A stretch of 64,000 nucleotides of DNA, from contig CAWAGG010000001.1 of assembly GCA_963781595.1 (NCBI GenBank), positions 806,001-870,000 of the forward strand, read 5' to 3'. Shown piece after piece: positions 16,578 to 24,748 of this stretch (positions are counted from its first letter, which is position 1; the number at the start of each line of letters is the position of its first letter). The stretch is from JBEDUK01 sp963781595. GTDB lineage: Bacteria > Actinomycetota > UBA4738. Position numbers and translations under genes: made by a program. The notes under the pieces are model-generated. The model saw only the letters and a list, made by a program, of their open reading frames with translations. It searched no databases and was not told the origin of the DNA.

Positions 16578-17579
16578 TCAGCCGGACGTGTGCTGGTACC
16601 CGGTCAGCTTCCCGTCCTTCAGCGCGACGATCCAGCCCTGCAACACGCCCTGCGCGTACTCGCTGCCGGGATTGAAGCACTGCGTTCGGCCCAGCCGGAA
16701 CCTGCCGCCCGACTCGTGGATGTGCCCGTGGAGCCCGACCACCGGCTGGTACCGCTGGATCGCGTCGCGGACCGCGGCGCTCCCCCCGCCGATGTAGTGG
16801 AACCGGCCACCGCTGCGGTCCGGCTTCGGCAGCTCGCCGGGTCCCAGGCGGCTCACGTCCTCCAGCTTGAGGCACGTGTCGAGCGGCGTGTCCCTCGGCG
16901 GGCAGTGGAAGTTGAACACGCAGCGCGAAAGGTCAGGTACCTTTACGACCTCGGTCTCGATCATCGCCGAGATCCGTTCCTCCGAGGCTTCGCGCGCCGT
17001 CTCCCAGGGCGTCTCGGTGGACCAACCGACGGTGATCATGGTGTGCTCGGCATCGAGTTCGATGAGGCGGCCCTCGCACGCGACGGCGTGCTCGCCATCG
17101 TGCCGCTCGAGTACCTCCAACACGGCCGGATCGTCGTCGTTGCCGCCCGTCAGGTAGAGCCGGGCCCCGGTGGCGGCCAGGCGCTCCTCGGCCAGAGCCA
17201 GCCACGATGCCAGCCGTGACGATGCTTCCTCCTGGAACAGACCCGTCTGCCGGAGCCGATCGCTGGCGGCGGCCTCGTACTCGTCGCGGGACATCACCCG
17301 CCAGTACGCGCCCGATCGCTCGAGCATCCCGGTGAACGCACGCAGGCCGTCGCCGCCGAACGTGTGGTCCTCGCCGGCGAACCGAGCGTGGAGCGATCCG
17401 TTCTCCCGAACGATCGGGACGAACAGCTTCCCCATGAGATCCCCGCCGAACACCAACGCGTCGACGTCGTAGAACGACGCGGCAGCGAGGAACTTCCGGA
17501 ACGTCACCTCGGATCCGTGGAGGTCCGCGGCGAAGAAGACCCTCGTTGGGGACGCAGCGGCGCGTCGGAGGCCCCGCAT
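16578..17579 (-). CDS. Metallophosphoesterase, copy downstream of the APC permease
   Basis: Calcineurin-like metallophosphoesterase of 333 residues, probably cytoplasmic. Metal ligands are visible as FAADLHGS (DxH) near residue 18, FGGDLMG (GD) near 47, TGGNDDDP (GNDD in place of the usual GNHD/E) near 167 and LHGHIHES (GHxH) near 284, plus FNFHCPPRDTPLD near 225. It is clearly related to the product at 19317-20258 but diverged. The start is ATG 17579; a GTG directly before it is an alternative. It follows the permease by 78 bases on the same strand, and is likely the last gene of the phosphoesterase-permease-phosphoesterase operon. The substrate is unknown. Confidence 0.82.
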   Translation of the reverse strand: MRGLRRAAASPTRVFFAADLHGSEVTFRKFLAAASFYDVDALVFGGDLMGKLFVPIVRENGSLHARFAGEDHTFGGDGLRAFTGMLERSGAYWRVMSRDEYEAAASDRLRQTGLFQEEASSRLASWLALAEERLAATGARLYLTGGNDDDPAVLEVLERHDGEHAVACEGRLIELDAEHTMITVGWSTETPWETAREASEERISAMIETEVVKVPDLSRCVFNFHCPPRDTPLDTCLKLEDVSRLGPGELPKPDRSGGRFHYIGGGSAAVRDAIQRYQPVVGLHGHIHESGGRFRLGRTQCFNPGSEYAQGVLQGWIVALKDGKLTGYQHTSG

Positions 17580-17657
17580 CACGCTCTTCGGAGACGAAGG
17601 GCGGTCGCGGCGGGCCTCTTGGAACCCGACCCGGACCGCCCTTCCACGATCTCCGGC

Positions 17658-19292
17658 CTATTCGACCGGGATCTCCCGATAGACGTTCTTCAAGTCGATG
17701 CCCTGATTCCGGCGTACGATGCGCGCGACCACGTAGATCACGATCGCCAGGACATACATCGAGGCCATGAACCACAGGGAATCCTTGTTGTTGATCCCGT
17801 ACAGGTCGTCGCTGAACCAGAGCCAGATGTTCCACCCGAGGAACAGCGCCGTGATCGTCCCGGAGATCGTGATGAGCGGGATCCCCGCCACCTTGTAGCG
17901 AGCGAGCGGGGAGTTCGCATACAGCTCCTTCTTCCGCCACGGCAGGATGATCGCCGCGATCGCCGTGCCGAAGAACGTGACCGCGATGACCAGCGTCGCG
18001 TCGAGGATGAACGTGGCGAACTTGCTCGTGTACGCGTAGAAGGCGCTCACGAAGATCGCCGGAACGAGCATGAGGATGAGCGCCCACGTCGGCACGTGCC
18101 GCTTCTCCGAAACGTCGGCCACCTTCTCGGGCAAGATCCGGTCGAACGCCGCGGCGAAGATCACCCGCGTCGACGACAGGAAGAGCGTGCCCGCCCACCC
18201 GAGGAACCACGCGCCGAAGACCAACACGAGCAACCCGGCGATCAACGAGTTGTGGAACCACATGCCGACGAGCAGTGGCGGATACGGCCACACGGGGATC
18301 GCTGCGTCACTGAACCCGTACACGACGCCCCAGTAATTCAGGTTCGCCGCATTGAAGAACTGCCAGCCGAAGAACTTCGACGCCAGCAAGATGAAGAGCG
18401 CGGCGATCAGGATCGTGACCCACAGGCCGTTCATCATCCCGCCCATGACGCGCCTGAAGTCGCTCGCGCCGCGGACCTCGCCGTACAAGGTTGCGCCCCA
18501 GTTCGGCCACAGGATCCAGAAACAGAGGAACGGGATCAGCAGCAGGCTATCGCCGAAGAACGGCGAAAATCCAAGATCGGGTACGACCGGTCCGCCGTTC
18601 GTCGCGGCCCCGATCGAGAGCGTCTTCCCGTAGGCGCCACGCGTACCGAACAGGTTCCGAGACTCGCTGTTGAATGCGTTGACGAATCCGCTGTGGGAGC
18701 CGAATAGCATCACCAGCACGATCACCGCGAGCCCGGCCATCCCGATGTAGAAGCACACGCGCTGGACCTTCGCGTATCCCTCCATCCCGAGCGACACGAG
18801 GAACCCGGCCAGCAGGACCGTCACCACACAGACGGTGAACAGGCCGTTCTTCGAGGCCAGGAACGTCGATAGGCCGTCCCACTTGAAGATCGCCGCGAGC
18901 GGCTGGAACAGCTCGACGTTCAGGATGTTCGCGTAGACCGGCGCCCAGTACCAGAGGATGAACCACCACCCGGTCACGGCGAGGAGGAAGGCAACCCCGC
19001 CGCCGAGCACGCGGCTCTGCCAGACGTAGTCGCCGCCCGCCCTCGGCATCACGGAGATCAGGCCTGCATACGTGATCACGAGGAACGTGATGAACACCCC
19101 GGAGATCAGGAGCGCGGGAAGCACCTGGCCCGCAGGCACGAACGCCAGGACCGACAGGGCGAAGAACAGCCCCAACGTGACGAAGTTGACCGACATGAAC
19201 GAGTACACGAACGCGTCGAAGCGGGACCAGCCCTTCACCAACCCGGTCGCCTTCCGCAGGAACAGGGTCGGTGCTTCGCCTATCGTTGCCAC
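17658..19292 (-). CDS. APC-superfamily amino-acid/amine permease
   Basis: A 544-residue integral membrane protein with about 12 segments. The APC signature is at the N-terminal half: FVYSFMSVNFVTLGLFFA, then ISVMPRAGGDYVWQSRVLGG near residue 80-100, which is the consensus loop of amino-acid transporters. A long hydrophilic loop follows helix 5, and TRVIFAAAFDRILPEKVADV near 400 is also typical. GTG 19292 has GAGGGGG about 6 bases upstream. It sits between two metallophosphoesterase genes on the same strand, 24 bases after one and 78 before the other, so transport and phosphoester cleavage are probably linked. The transported compound cannot be inferred from sequence. Confidence 0.85.
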   Translation of the reverse strand: MATIGEAPTLFLRKATGLVKGWSRFDAFVYSFMSVNFVTLGLFFALSVLAFVPAGQVLPALLISGVFITFLVITYAGLISVMPRAGGDYVWQSRVLGGGVAFLLAVTGWWFILWYWAPVYANILNVELFQPLAAIFKWDGLSTFLASKNGLFTVCVVTVLLAGFLVSLGMEGYAKVQRVCFYIGMAGLAVIVLVMLFGSHSGFVNAFNSESRNLFGTRGAYGKTLSIGAATNGGPVVPDLGFSPFFGDSLLLIPFLCFWILWPNWGATLYGEVRGASDFRRVMGGMMNGLWVTILIAALFILLASKFFGWQFFNAANLNYWGVVYGFSDAAIPVWPYPPLLVGMWFHNSLIAGLLVLVFGAWFLGWAGTLFLSSTRVIFAAAFDRILPEKVADVSEKRHVPTWALILMLVPAIFVSAFYAYTSKFATFILDATLVIAVTFFGTAIAAIILPWRKKELYANSPLARYKVAGIPLITISGTITALFLGWNIWLWFSDDLYGINNKDSLWFMASMYVLAIVIYVVARIVRRNQGIDLKNVYREIPVE

Positions 19293-19316
19293 CGGCTCAC
19301 CCCCTCGCGAGATCCC

Positions 19317-20258
19317 CTAACCGTTGACCAGCTGGTAGCTCTTCACCTTGTGCTTCTTCTCGTCGATCGTGATCAACGCAGCCTGCAGGACGCCCTCCTC
19401 GTACGAGCTCCCCGGATTCAATACCAGGCTCCGGCCGATCCGGGTCGCGCCTTTCGCCTCGTGGATATGCCCGTGTAGCGACAGCACCGGTTGGATCCGT
19501 TCGATCGCGGCCTTCACCGAGGTCGAACCCACCGGCCGCAGCGCACGCCCGCCGGCCTTGACGTTCATGTCAGCATCCAGCGCCGGGGCTTCGTCCAGGC
19601 CGCTCCCGTACGGCGGCGCGTGGAAGTTGAAGATCGTCTTCGACGGGTCGCGCACCCGGTCGATGATCGTGTCGATCCGCTTGCCGAGCTCCTCCTCGGG
19701 CAGCTCGCGGAACGTGTCCCAAGGCGTCGGGTTCGTCCACCCGTACGAGACCATCTCGAAGCCCTCGAGGTCGAGCGGCTCCTCGCCCCCGAACTCCACC
19801 AGGTGCCCGCTCTTCAGGATCGGATCGATCTCGAACATATCGTCGTTCGCCGGGCACACGATCGCGCGGGTCACCTTGCCCTGGAGCTTGTCGTCCGCCA
19901 TCGCGATCCAGCGTTCGGTTCCCTCGAGCATCACTTGCTTGAAGCGCTTGTCGACCGCGTCCTCGTCCTCCTGCATGTGGCGGTACTCCTCCTCCGAAAC
20001 CCGGATCGGGTAGTACCCGCGCTTCATCACGTTCGCCTCGAAGTCCTGCACCTCGGCCTCGGTGTCCAGGACCACGTGCTGTTCGAACATCGTGGTCTCC
20101 CAGTGGCCGCCGCGCTCGACGATCGGGACCATCGCCTTGCCGGTGATGTCGCCGCCGACGATCACCACGTTGGCGTCGTAGAACGGGCCCGCGTTGAGGA
20201 ACTTGCGCCAGCAGATCTCGGATCCGTGGATGTCGGTGACGTAGAAGATCCTCAGCAT
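19317..20258 (-). CDS. Metallophosphoesterase, copy upstream of the APC permease
   Basis: Calcineurin-like metallophosphoesterase of 313 residues. Ligand motifs are YVTDIHGS (near residue 6), VGGDITGK (near 35), CPANDDMF (near 140, GNHD replaced by ANDD), FNFHAPPYGSG and LHGHIHEA (near 268), ending in LNPGSSYEEG. The paralogue at 16578-17579 shares each of these blocks. ATG 20258 follows AAGGGGCGG at good spacing and is the first gene of the operon; the 127 bases to the divergent GMC oxidoreductase contain a strong inverted repeat. The N-terminus begins directly at the first metal motif, which excludes a signal peptide. Substrate unknown. Confidence 0.83.
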   Translation of the reverse strand: MLRIFYVTDIHGSEICWRKFLNAGPFYDANVVIVGGDITGKAMVPIVERGGHWETTMFEQHVVLDTEAEVQDFEANVMKRGYYPIRVSEEEYRHMQEDEDAVDKRFKQVMLEGTERWIAMADDKLQGKVTRAIVCPANDDMFEIDPILKSGHLVEFGGEEPLDLEGFEMVSYGWTNPTPWDTFRELPEEELGKRIDTIIDRVRDPSKTIFNFHAPPYGSGLDEAPALDADMNVKAGGRALRPVGSTSVKAAIERIQPVLSLHGHIHEAKGATRIGRSLVLNPGSSYEEGVLQAALITIDEKKHKVKSYQLVNG

Positions 20259-20322
20259 CGTCCGCCCCTTCGGCCCCGCGTCGCGGCGATGTTCCGTCGC
20301 CGTGTGCGCGATTGCAAGTTGG

Positions 20323-20343
20323 CGGTTGCGGCGCCTGCAACCG
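20323..20343. promoter_or_regulatory. Inverted repeat in the divergent phosphoesterase / GMC intergenic region
   Basis: CGGTTGC (20323-20329) and GCAACCG (20337-20343) are perfect seven-base arms around GGCGCCT, between the divergent starts at 20258 and 20386. A dyad in this place is typical of an operator that controls one or both operons, but no regulator gene lies next to it. Confidence 0.35.
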
Positions 20344-20385
20344 GCGACGCGCGCTCCGCGCCTCCCCGGTGGCATGCTCTGCTGC

Positions 20386-22047
20386 ATGGCGGGCGCCCAC
20401 GACTTCGTGATCGTCGGCGGCGGTTCCGCGGGCAGCGTCCTGGCGAACCGGCTGTCGTCGGACGGCTCGAACCGCGTCATGGTCCTGGAGGCCGGCCGGC
20501 CCGACTACCCGTGGGACGTGTTCATCCACATGCCGGCCGCGCTGACGTTCCCGATCGGGAGCCGCTTCTACGACTGGAAGTACGAATCCGAACCCGAGCC
20601 TCAGATGCACGGGCGCCGGATCTACCACGCGCGGGGCAAGGTCCTGGGGGGCTCGTCGAGCATCAACGGCATGATCTTCCAGCGGGGGAACCCGCTCGAC
20701 TACGAGCGCTGGGCGGCCGATCCCGGCATGGAGTCCTGGGACTTCGCGCACTGTCTGCCGTACTTCAAGCGGATGGAGAACTGCCTGGCCGCGCGGCCGG
20801 ACGACCCGTACCGCGGCCACTCCGGACCGTTGGTCCTGGAACGCGGGCCCGCGACGAACCCGTTGTTCGGCGCGTTCTTCGAGGCGGTGCAACACGCAGG
20901 CTACGCCCTCACCCCGGACGTGAACGGGTACCGGCAGGAGGGGTTCGGGGCGTTCGACCGCAACGTGTACCGGGGCCGGCGACTGTCGGCGTCGCGCGCG
21001 TACCTGCACCCGGTGATGTCGCGGCCGAACCTTCGGGTCGAGACGCGTGCGCTCGTCACCCGGGTCCTGTTCGACGGAACGAGGGCGGTCGGCGTGGAGT
21101 ACGCGCGTGGCGGGCCCCGCGGTGGCCTGCAGCGCGTGATGGCCGGCGAGGTGATCCTCTGCGGGGGCGCGTTCAACTCCCCGCAGGTGCTCCAGGTCAG
21201 CGGCGTGGGTCCGCCCGACGTCCTGCGGACCGCGGGCGTCGAGGTCCGGCACCAGCTCGCGGGCGTCGGCGAGCACATGCAGGACCATCTGGAGGTCTAC
21301 ATCCAGTACGCCTGCCGCCAGCCCGTGTCGATGGCGCCGTACTTGCGGAAGCGCCACCGGCCGTGGATCGGGTTCCAGTGGCTGTTCCTCCGGCGCGGCC
21401 CGGGCGCGACGAACCACTTCGAGGGTGGCGGGTTCGCCCGATCGAACGACGATGTCGCGTATCCGAACCTGATGTTCCACTTCCTGCCCGTGGCCGTGCG
21501 CTACGACGGATCCGCGCCGGCGGGCGATCACGGATACCAGGTGCACATCGGGCCGATGTATTCGAACTCCCGCGGCTCGGTGCGGATCCGTTCGGCGGAC
21601 CCGCACGTGAAGCCGGCCCTGCGGTTCAACTACATCTCGACGCCGGAGGATCGGCGCGAGTGGGTCGAGGCGATCCGGATCGCTCGGGCCATCCTGAACC
21701 AGCCCGCGATGTCGCCGTTCAACGGCGGCGAGCTCTCACCGGGCCCGTCGGTCTCGACCGACGAGGAGATCCTGGACTGGGTGGGCCGCGACGGCGAGAC
21801 CGCGCTGCACCCGTCGTGTACGTGCCGGATGGGGGTCGACGACCTCTCCGTCCTGGACCCGCAGTCGCTGCGGGTGCACGGCTTGGAGGGCCTGCGCGTG
21901 GTGGACGCATCGTCGATGCCGTACGTGACGAACGGCAACATCTACGCGCCGATCATGATGCTCGCGGAGAAGGCCGCGGACCTGATCCTGGGGAACACGC
22001 CGCTCGCGCCCGAGAAGGTGGACTACTACCGGCACCCGGGCACGTAG
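20386..22047 (+). CDS. GMC-family FAD oxidoreductase (choline dehydrogenase-like)
   Basis: Glucose-methanol-choline oxidoreductase of 553 residues that oxidises an alcohol using FAD. The dinucleotide motif VGGGSAGSVLANRLS is at residues 10-24, the GMC signature GKVLGGSSSINGM near 85-97, and the catalytic His475 lies in LHPSCTCRMG with the partner Asn in TNGNIYAPIM. It resembles BetA-type choline or alcohol dehydrogenases; the true alcohol is unknown. ATG 20386 fits the family N-terminus; ATG 20374 is a possible earlier start. It is transcribed away from the phosphoesterase-permease operon and may act on the compound that operon handles. Confidence 0.87.
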   Translation: MAGAHDFVIVGGGSAGSVLANRLSSDGSNRVMVLEAGRPDYPWDVFIHMPAALTFPIGSRFYDWKYESEPEPQMHGRRIYHARGKVLGGSSSINGMIFQRGNPLDYERWAADPGMESWDFAHCLPYFKRMENCLAARPDDPYRGHSGPLVLERGPATNPLFGAFFEAVQHAGYALTPDVNGYRQEGFGAFDRNVYRGRRLSASRAYLHPVMSRPNLRVETRALVTRVLFDGTRAVGVEYARGGPRGGLQRVMAGEVILCGGAFNSPQVLQVSGVGPPDVLRTAGVEVRHQLAGVGEHMQDHLEVYIQYACRQPVSMAPYLRKRHRPWIGFQWLFLRRGPGATNHFEGGGFARSNDDVAYPNLMFHFLPVAVRYDGSAPAGDHGYQVHIGPMYSNSRGSVRIRSADPHVKPALRFNYISTPEDRREWVEAIRIARAILNQPAMSPFNGGELSPGPSVSTDEEILDWVGRDGETALHPSCTCRMGVDDLSVLDPQSLRVHGLEGLRVVDASSMPYVTNGNIYAPIMMLAEKAADLILGNTPLAPEKVDYYRHPGT

Positions 22048-22084
22048 GCGCGGGTAGAACGGCCGAGGTGCGAGCGGAAGTGCC

Positions 22085-22474
22085 TCAGCCGGCGTGACGC
22101 TCCAGGTGGGTATCGATCCGGCTCGCCAGCGAATCGATCCGGGCATCGAGTCGAGCGCCCATCGCATCCACCTTCCCATCGAGGCGGTCGAACCGTGCTT
22201 CGAGCCCATCGATCCGCGTGTTCAGCTTCGCCTCGAGGTGGTCGAAGCGGGCCTGGAGCCCGTCGATCCGTCCTCCGAGATTCGTTTCGACACCGTCGAT
22301 CCGGGCACCGAGCTTCGCATCGAGATGGTCGATCCGCCCGGCCAGGGTCGCGCCGAGTCCGTCCATCCGCGTGCCCAGTCCGTCTATCCGGGTGCCCAGG
22401 TAGAAGAGGCTTCCGAAGAGCGTCGCTCCGAGGAGCGCGATGGCGGTCCACGCGACGGCGATCACGCTGACCAC
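22085..22474 (-). CDS. Small membrane-anchored coiled-coil protein
   Basis: A 129-residue protein with one N-terminal membrane segment (about residues 3-27) and then an unbroken amphipathic helix built from R(I/M/F)D-centred units such as GARIDGVETNL and GGRIDGLQARF. The units recur at 7 and 11 residues, a mixed heptad/hendecad coiled coil, and the DNA repeats with them. GTG 22474 is the likely start; no clear ribosome site is present. Proteins of this build often form bundles or tether partners at the membrane. No known family is assigned. Confidence 0.65.
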   Translation of the reverse strand: MVSVIAVAWTAIALLGATLFGSLFYLGTRIDGLGTRMDGLGATLAGRIDHLDAKLGARIDGVETNLGGRIDGLQARFDHLEAKLNTRIDGLEARFDRLDGKVDAMGARLDARIDSLASRIDTHLERHAG

Positions 22475-22554
22475 GGTACGACACGTGCGGAGGCTCCGTC
22501 AGTGACGAAGCTCACAGAGAGCCGACGTTCTCGCCCGAAGAGGAGGCCGAGGCG

Positions 22555-22938
22555 TCATCCGGCGCGATCGAGCAGTAGGAAGGCTGTGACCTTCACCGCC
22601 CGCAGGACCGGTCGCAGGATCCGCGGGATCCCGAGCAGCCCTTCGATCGGGCCCACCACGCGGGGGTTCGAAGCTGCGACGCCCGTGCCTCGTGTGACGA
22701 GCTCGCAGCGACCCGCCGCGAGGACGTTCCGAACCCACTCCGACCGCTCGCCATAGGTCAGGGCGATCACGAAGCCGTTCCCCGCCCGGAAGACCCAGAC
22801 CGGAGACTCGTAACGTCGACCGGTTCTTCGACCCGTGTGCACGACGATGCCGAATGGCGGGATGCGGCCGGCGAACCGCCGCGCGATCGGGTTCGTCACG
22901 CGACGGTTGAAGCGCGCGAGGCCGGCCGGGAGCGGCAT
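22555..22938 (-). CDS. Deazaflavin (F420)-dependent nitroreductase-family protein
   Basis: A 127-residue protein of the Ddn-like split-beta-barrel family, which use reduced F420 for reductions of quinones or nitro compounds, often near the membrane. Visible features are FNRRVTNPIARRFAGR at the start, HTGRRTGRRYESPVWVF (the family GRxSGxxRxxPV block) and ALTYGERSEWVRNVLAAG (YG...WVxNL). It follows the ThDP-enzyme gene by 15 bases and is probably its operon partner. Together with the LLM oxidoreductase at 4415 it implies the host makes F420. Substrate not known. Confidence 0.87.
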   Translation of the reverse strand: MPLPAGLARFNRRVTNPIARRFAGRIPPFGIVVHTGRRTGRRYESPVWVFRAGNGFVIALTYGERSEWVRNVLAAGRCELVTRGTGVAASNPRVVGPIEGLLGIPRILRPVLRAVKVTAFLLLDRAG

Positions 22939-22953
22939 CGATCCGGCCGGCGA

Positions 22954-24741
22954 CTACGGCTGCCCAGGACCAGGCGCCGACGGAGGCGGGCTCCGGCGCC
23001 ACGGGATCAGCTCGTAGACCGAACCCGGACGCGGGTGCGATCCGCCCTCCGCCAGCCGGCGTCGGTAACTGTGGATCGGCGTCGCGTCGGGATCCACGCG
23101 CACCTCGACGACGGCCGGCCCATCGCCGCTGAACGCCGCGTCGAACGCGTCGGCCAAGTCCTCGACGCGTTCGACGCGGAAGCCTGCGCACCCGAGCGCC
23201 CGCGCCGCCTCGGCGAAGTTCGGCGCGGTCGTCGCGCTCTCCAGGTCCACGGACTGCCGGAGCCCGTCGAAGAACATCCGCTGCCACATCGCGAGCCAGC
23301 CCAGCGCCCCGTTGTTCAGCACGACGTGGACCGAGCGGGTGCCGAGGAGCGCGTGGGTTGCCAGTTCGGCCAGTCCGTAGGAGAAGCCACCGTCGCCGCT
23401 CACGGTGACGATGCGACCGTCGGGTCGCGCGGCGGCGGCGCCGATCGCGGCCGGGACCGCGAAGCCCAGTCCGCCCTGGCCGCGGGCGAACAGGAAGTCA
23501 CGGCCGCCGCGCCGAGCCGGGATGTGGGCGGAGATCCAGCCGGCCGAGAAGCTCGCGTCGCTGATGATCACGTCCGATGGGCGCACGTGCGGTGCCAGCT
23601 CGCGCATCACGCGCTGCGGCAGGATCGGAACCGCGTCGGAAGCCTCCTCGGCGGCCCTGACCTCCGCCGAGCGGCGCTTCGCGTCCTCGGTCTCGGCTCG
23701 CCACGCCGGCCGTGGCGTCTTCGCGAGCCCCCCGAGGAGCGCCGAAAGCGTCGCCCGCGCGTCGCCGTTCAGGGCGACCGTCGGGCGGAACGTTCGGCCC
23801 AGCTCGCCCGCGTCGATGTCGAGGTGGATCGTCACCTGCGTCGCGAGCGGCAGCGACCAATTGTGGCTGGTGTTCTGGCCCACCTTGCAGCCGCACCAGA
23901 CCACGAGGTCGGCCCTGCGAGCCAGCTCCAGCGACGCAGTCGTGCCCAGCGGGTTCAGGACGCCCGCGGCGAGCGGCGACCGCTCGTCGATCGAACCCTT
24001 CCCCGTGAAGCTCGTCACGACCACCGCGTCGATGCGCTCCGCCAATGAGGCGAGCTCCTCTGTGGCGCGCGAACCGAGCACGCCGCCCCCGGCGACGATC
24101 AGCGGTCGCTCGGCCGCCCGCAGCAGCGCGACCGCCGCCGCGATGTCGTCCCCAGCCGCGACCGGCCGGTGCGCCGGCGCCCGCGTGTACCGCTCGTCCG
24201 CGTCCAGGTCCGCGTCGTTCGGCGTCCACTCCGCGTCGAGCACGTCGTGTGGCACGACCAGCGCGACCGGGCCGGGCCGCCCGCTCGTCGCCAGACGGAA
24301 CGCGGTTCGAACGAGTTGCGGCAGCGCCGCGACGCTGGGGACCGCGAGCGTCGCCTTCGTGATCGACGACAGGAACGAGATCTGGTCGAACCCCTGCGAC
24401 CCGACGCCGTACGGGCGCAGGGGCGCCCAATCGAGCGGCAGGTCGCCGACGATCGCGACGATCGGGACGGACGCGTTCAGGCTCTCGACCAGCCCGTCGG
24501 CGAGCTTCGTCGTGCCCGGGCCGACGGTCACGTCGCAGACGCCGGGGCGACCCGTCAGCCGGGCGAACGCGTCCGCCGCGTAGCCGCCGGAACGTTCGTC
24601 CCGCACCAGGGTGTGCGTCAGCCCGGGCAGGCGCGAGATCCCGTCGTACAACGCGACGGTCTGACCACCGGGCTGGCCGAACACGTGCGTGGCGCCGTGG
24701 CGCTCCAGCAGGCCGGCCAGCAGGTCCCCGACGTGGGCCAT
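22954..24741 (-). CDS. Thiamine-diphosphate enzyme (acetolactate synthase / decarboxylase-like)
   Basis: A 595-residue ThDP enzyme with the three-domain layout of acetohydroxyacid synthases and benzoylformate decarboxylases. The catalytic Glu is Glu49 in VRDERSGGYAAD. The central domain spans about 195-330, and the ThDP/Mg motif is GDGGFSYGLAELATHALL with the closing LNN near 475. It lacks the strong FAD-binding sequence of biosynthetic IlvB and no small subunit lies nearby, so a catabolic 2-oxo-acid or sugar-derived carboligase/decarboxylase is more likely. ATG 24741 is seven bases after the FGGY kinase stop, so both are presumably co-transcribed. Confidence 0.85.
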   Translation of the reverse strand: MAHVGDLLAGLLERHGATHVFGQPGGQTVALYDGISRLPGLTHTLVRDERSGGYAADAFARLTGRPGVCDVTVGPGTTKLADGLVESLNASVPIVAIVGDLPLDWAPLRPYGVGSQGFDQISFLSSITKATLAVPSVAALPQLVRTAFRLATSGRPGPVALVVPHDVLDAEWTPNDADLDADERYTRAPAHRPVAAGDDIAAAVALLRAAERPLIVAGGGVLGSRATEELASLAERIDAVVVTSFTGKGSIDERSPLAAGVLNPLGTTASLELARRADLVVWCGCKVGQNTSHNWSLPLATQVTIHLDIDAGELGRTFRPTVALNGDARATLSALLGGLAKTPRPAWRAETEDAKRRSAEVRAAEEASDAVPILPQRVMRELAPHVRPSDVIISDASFSAGWISAHIPARRGGRDFLFARGQGGLGFAVPAAIGAAAARPDGRIVTVSGDGGFSYGLAELATHALLGTRSVHVVLNNGALGWLAMWQRMFFDGLRQSVDLESATTAPNFAEAARALGCAGFRVERVEDLADAFDAAFSGDGPAVVEVRVDPDATPIHSYRRRLAEGGSHPRPGSVYELIPWRRSPPPSAPGPGQP

Positions 24742-24748
24742 CGCGCGT

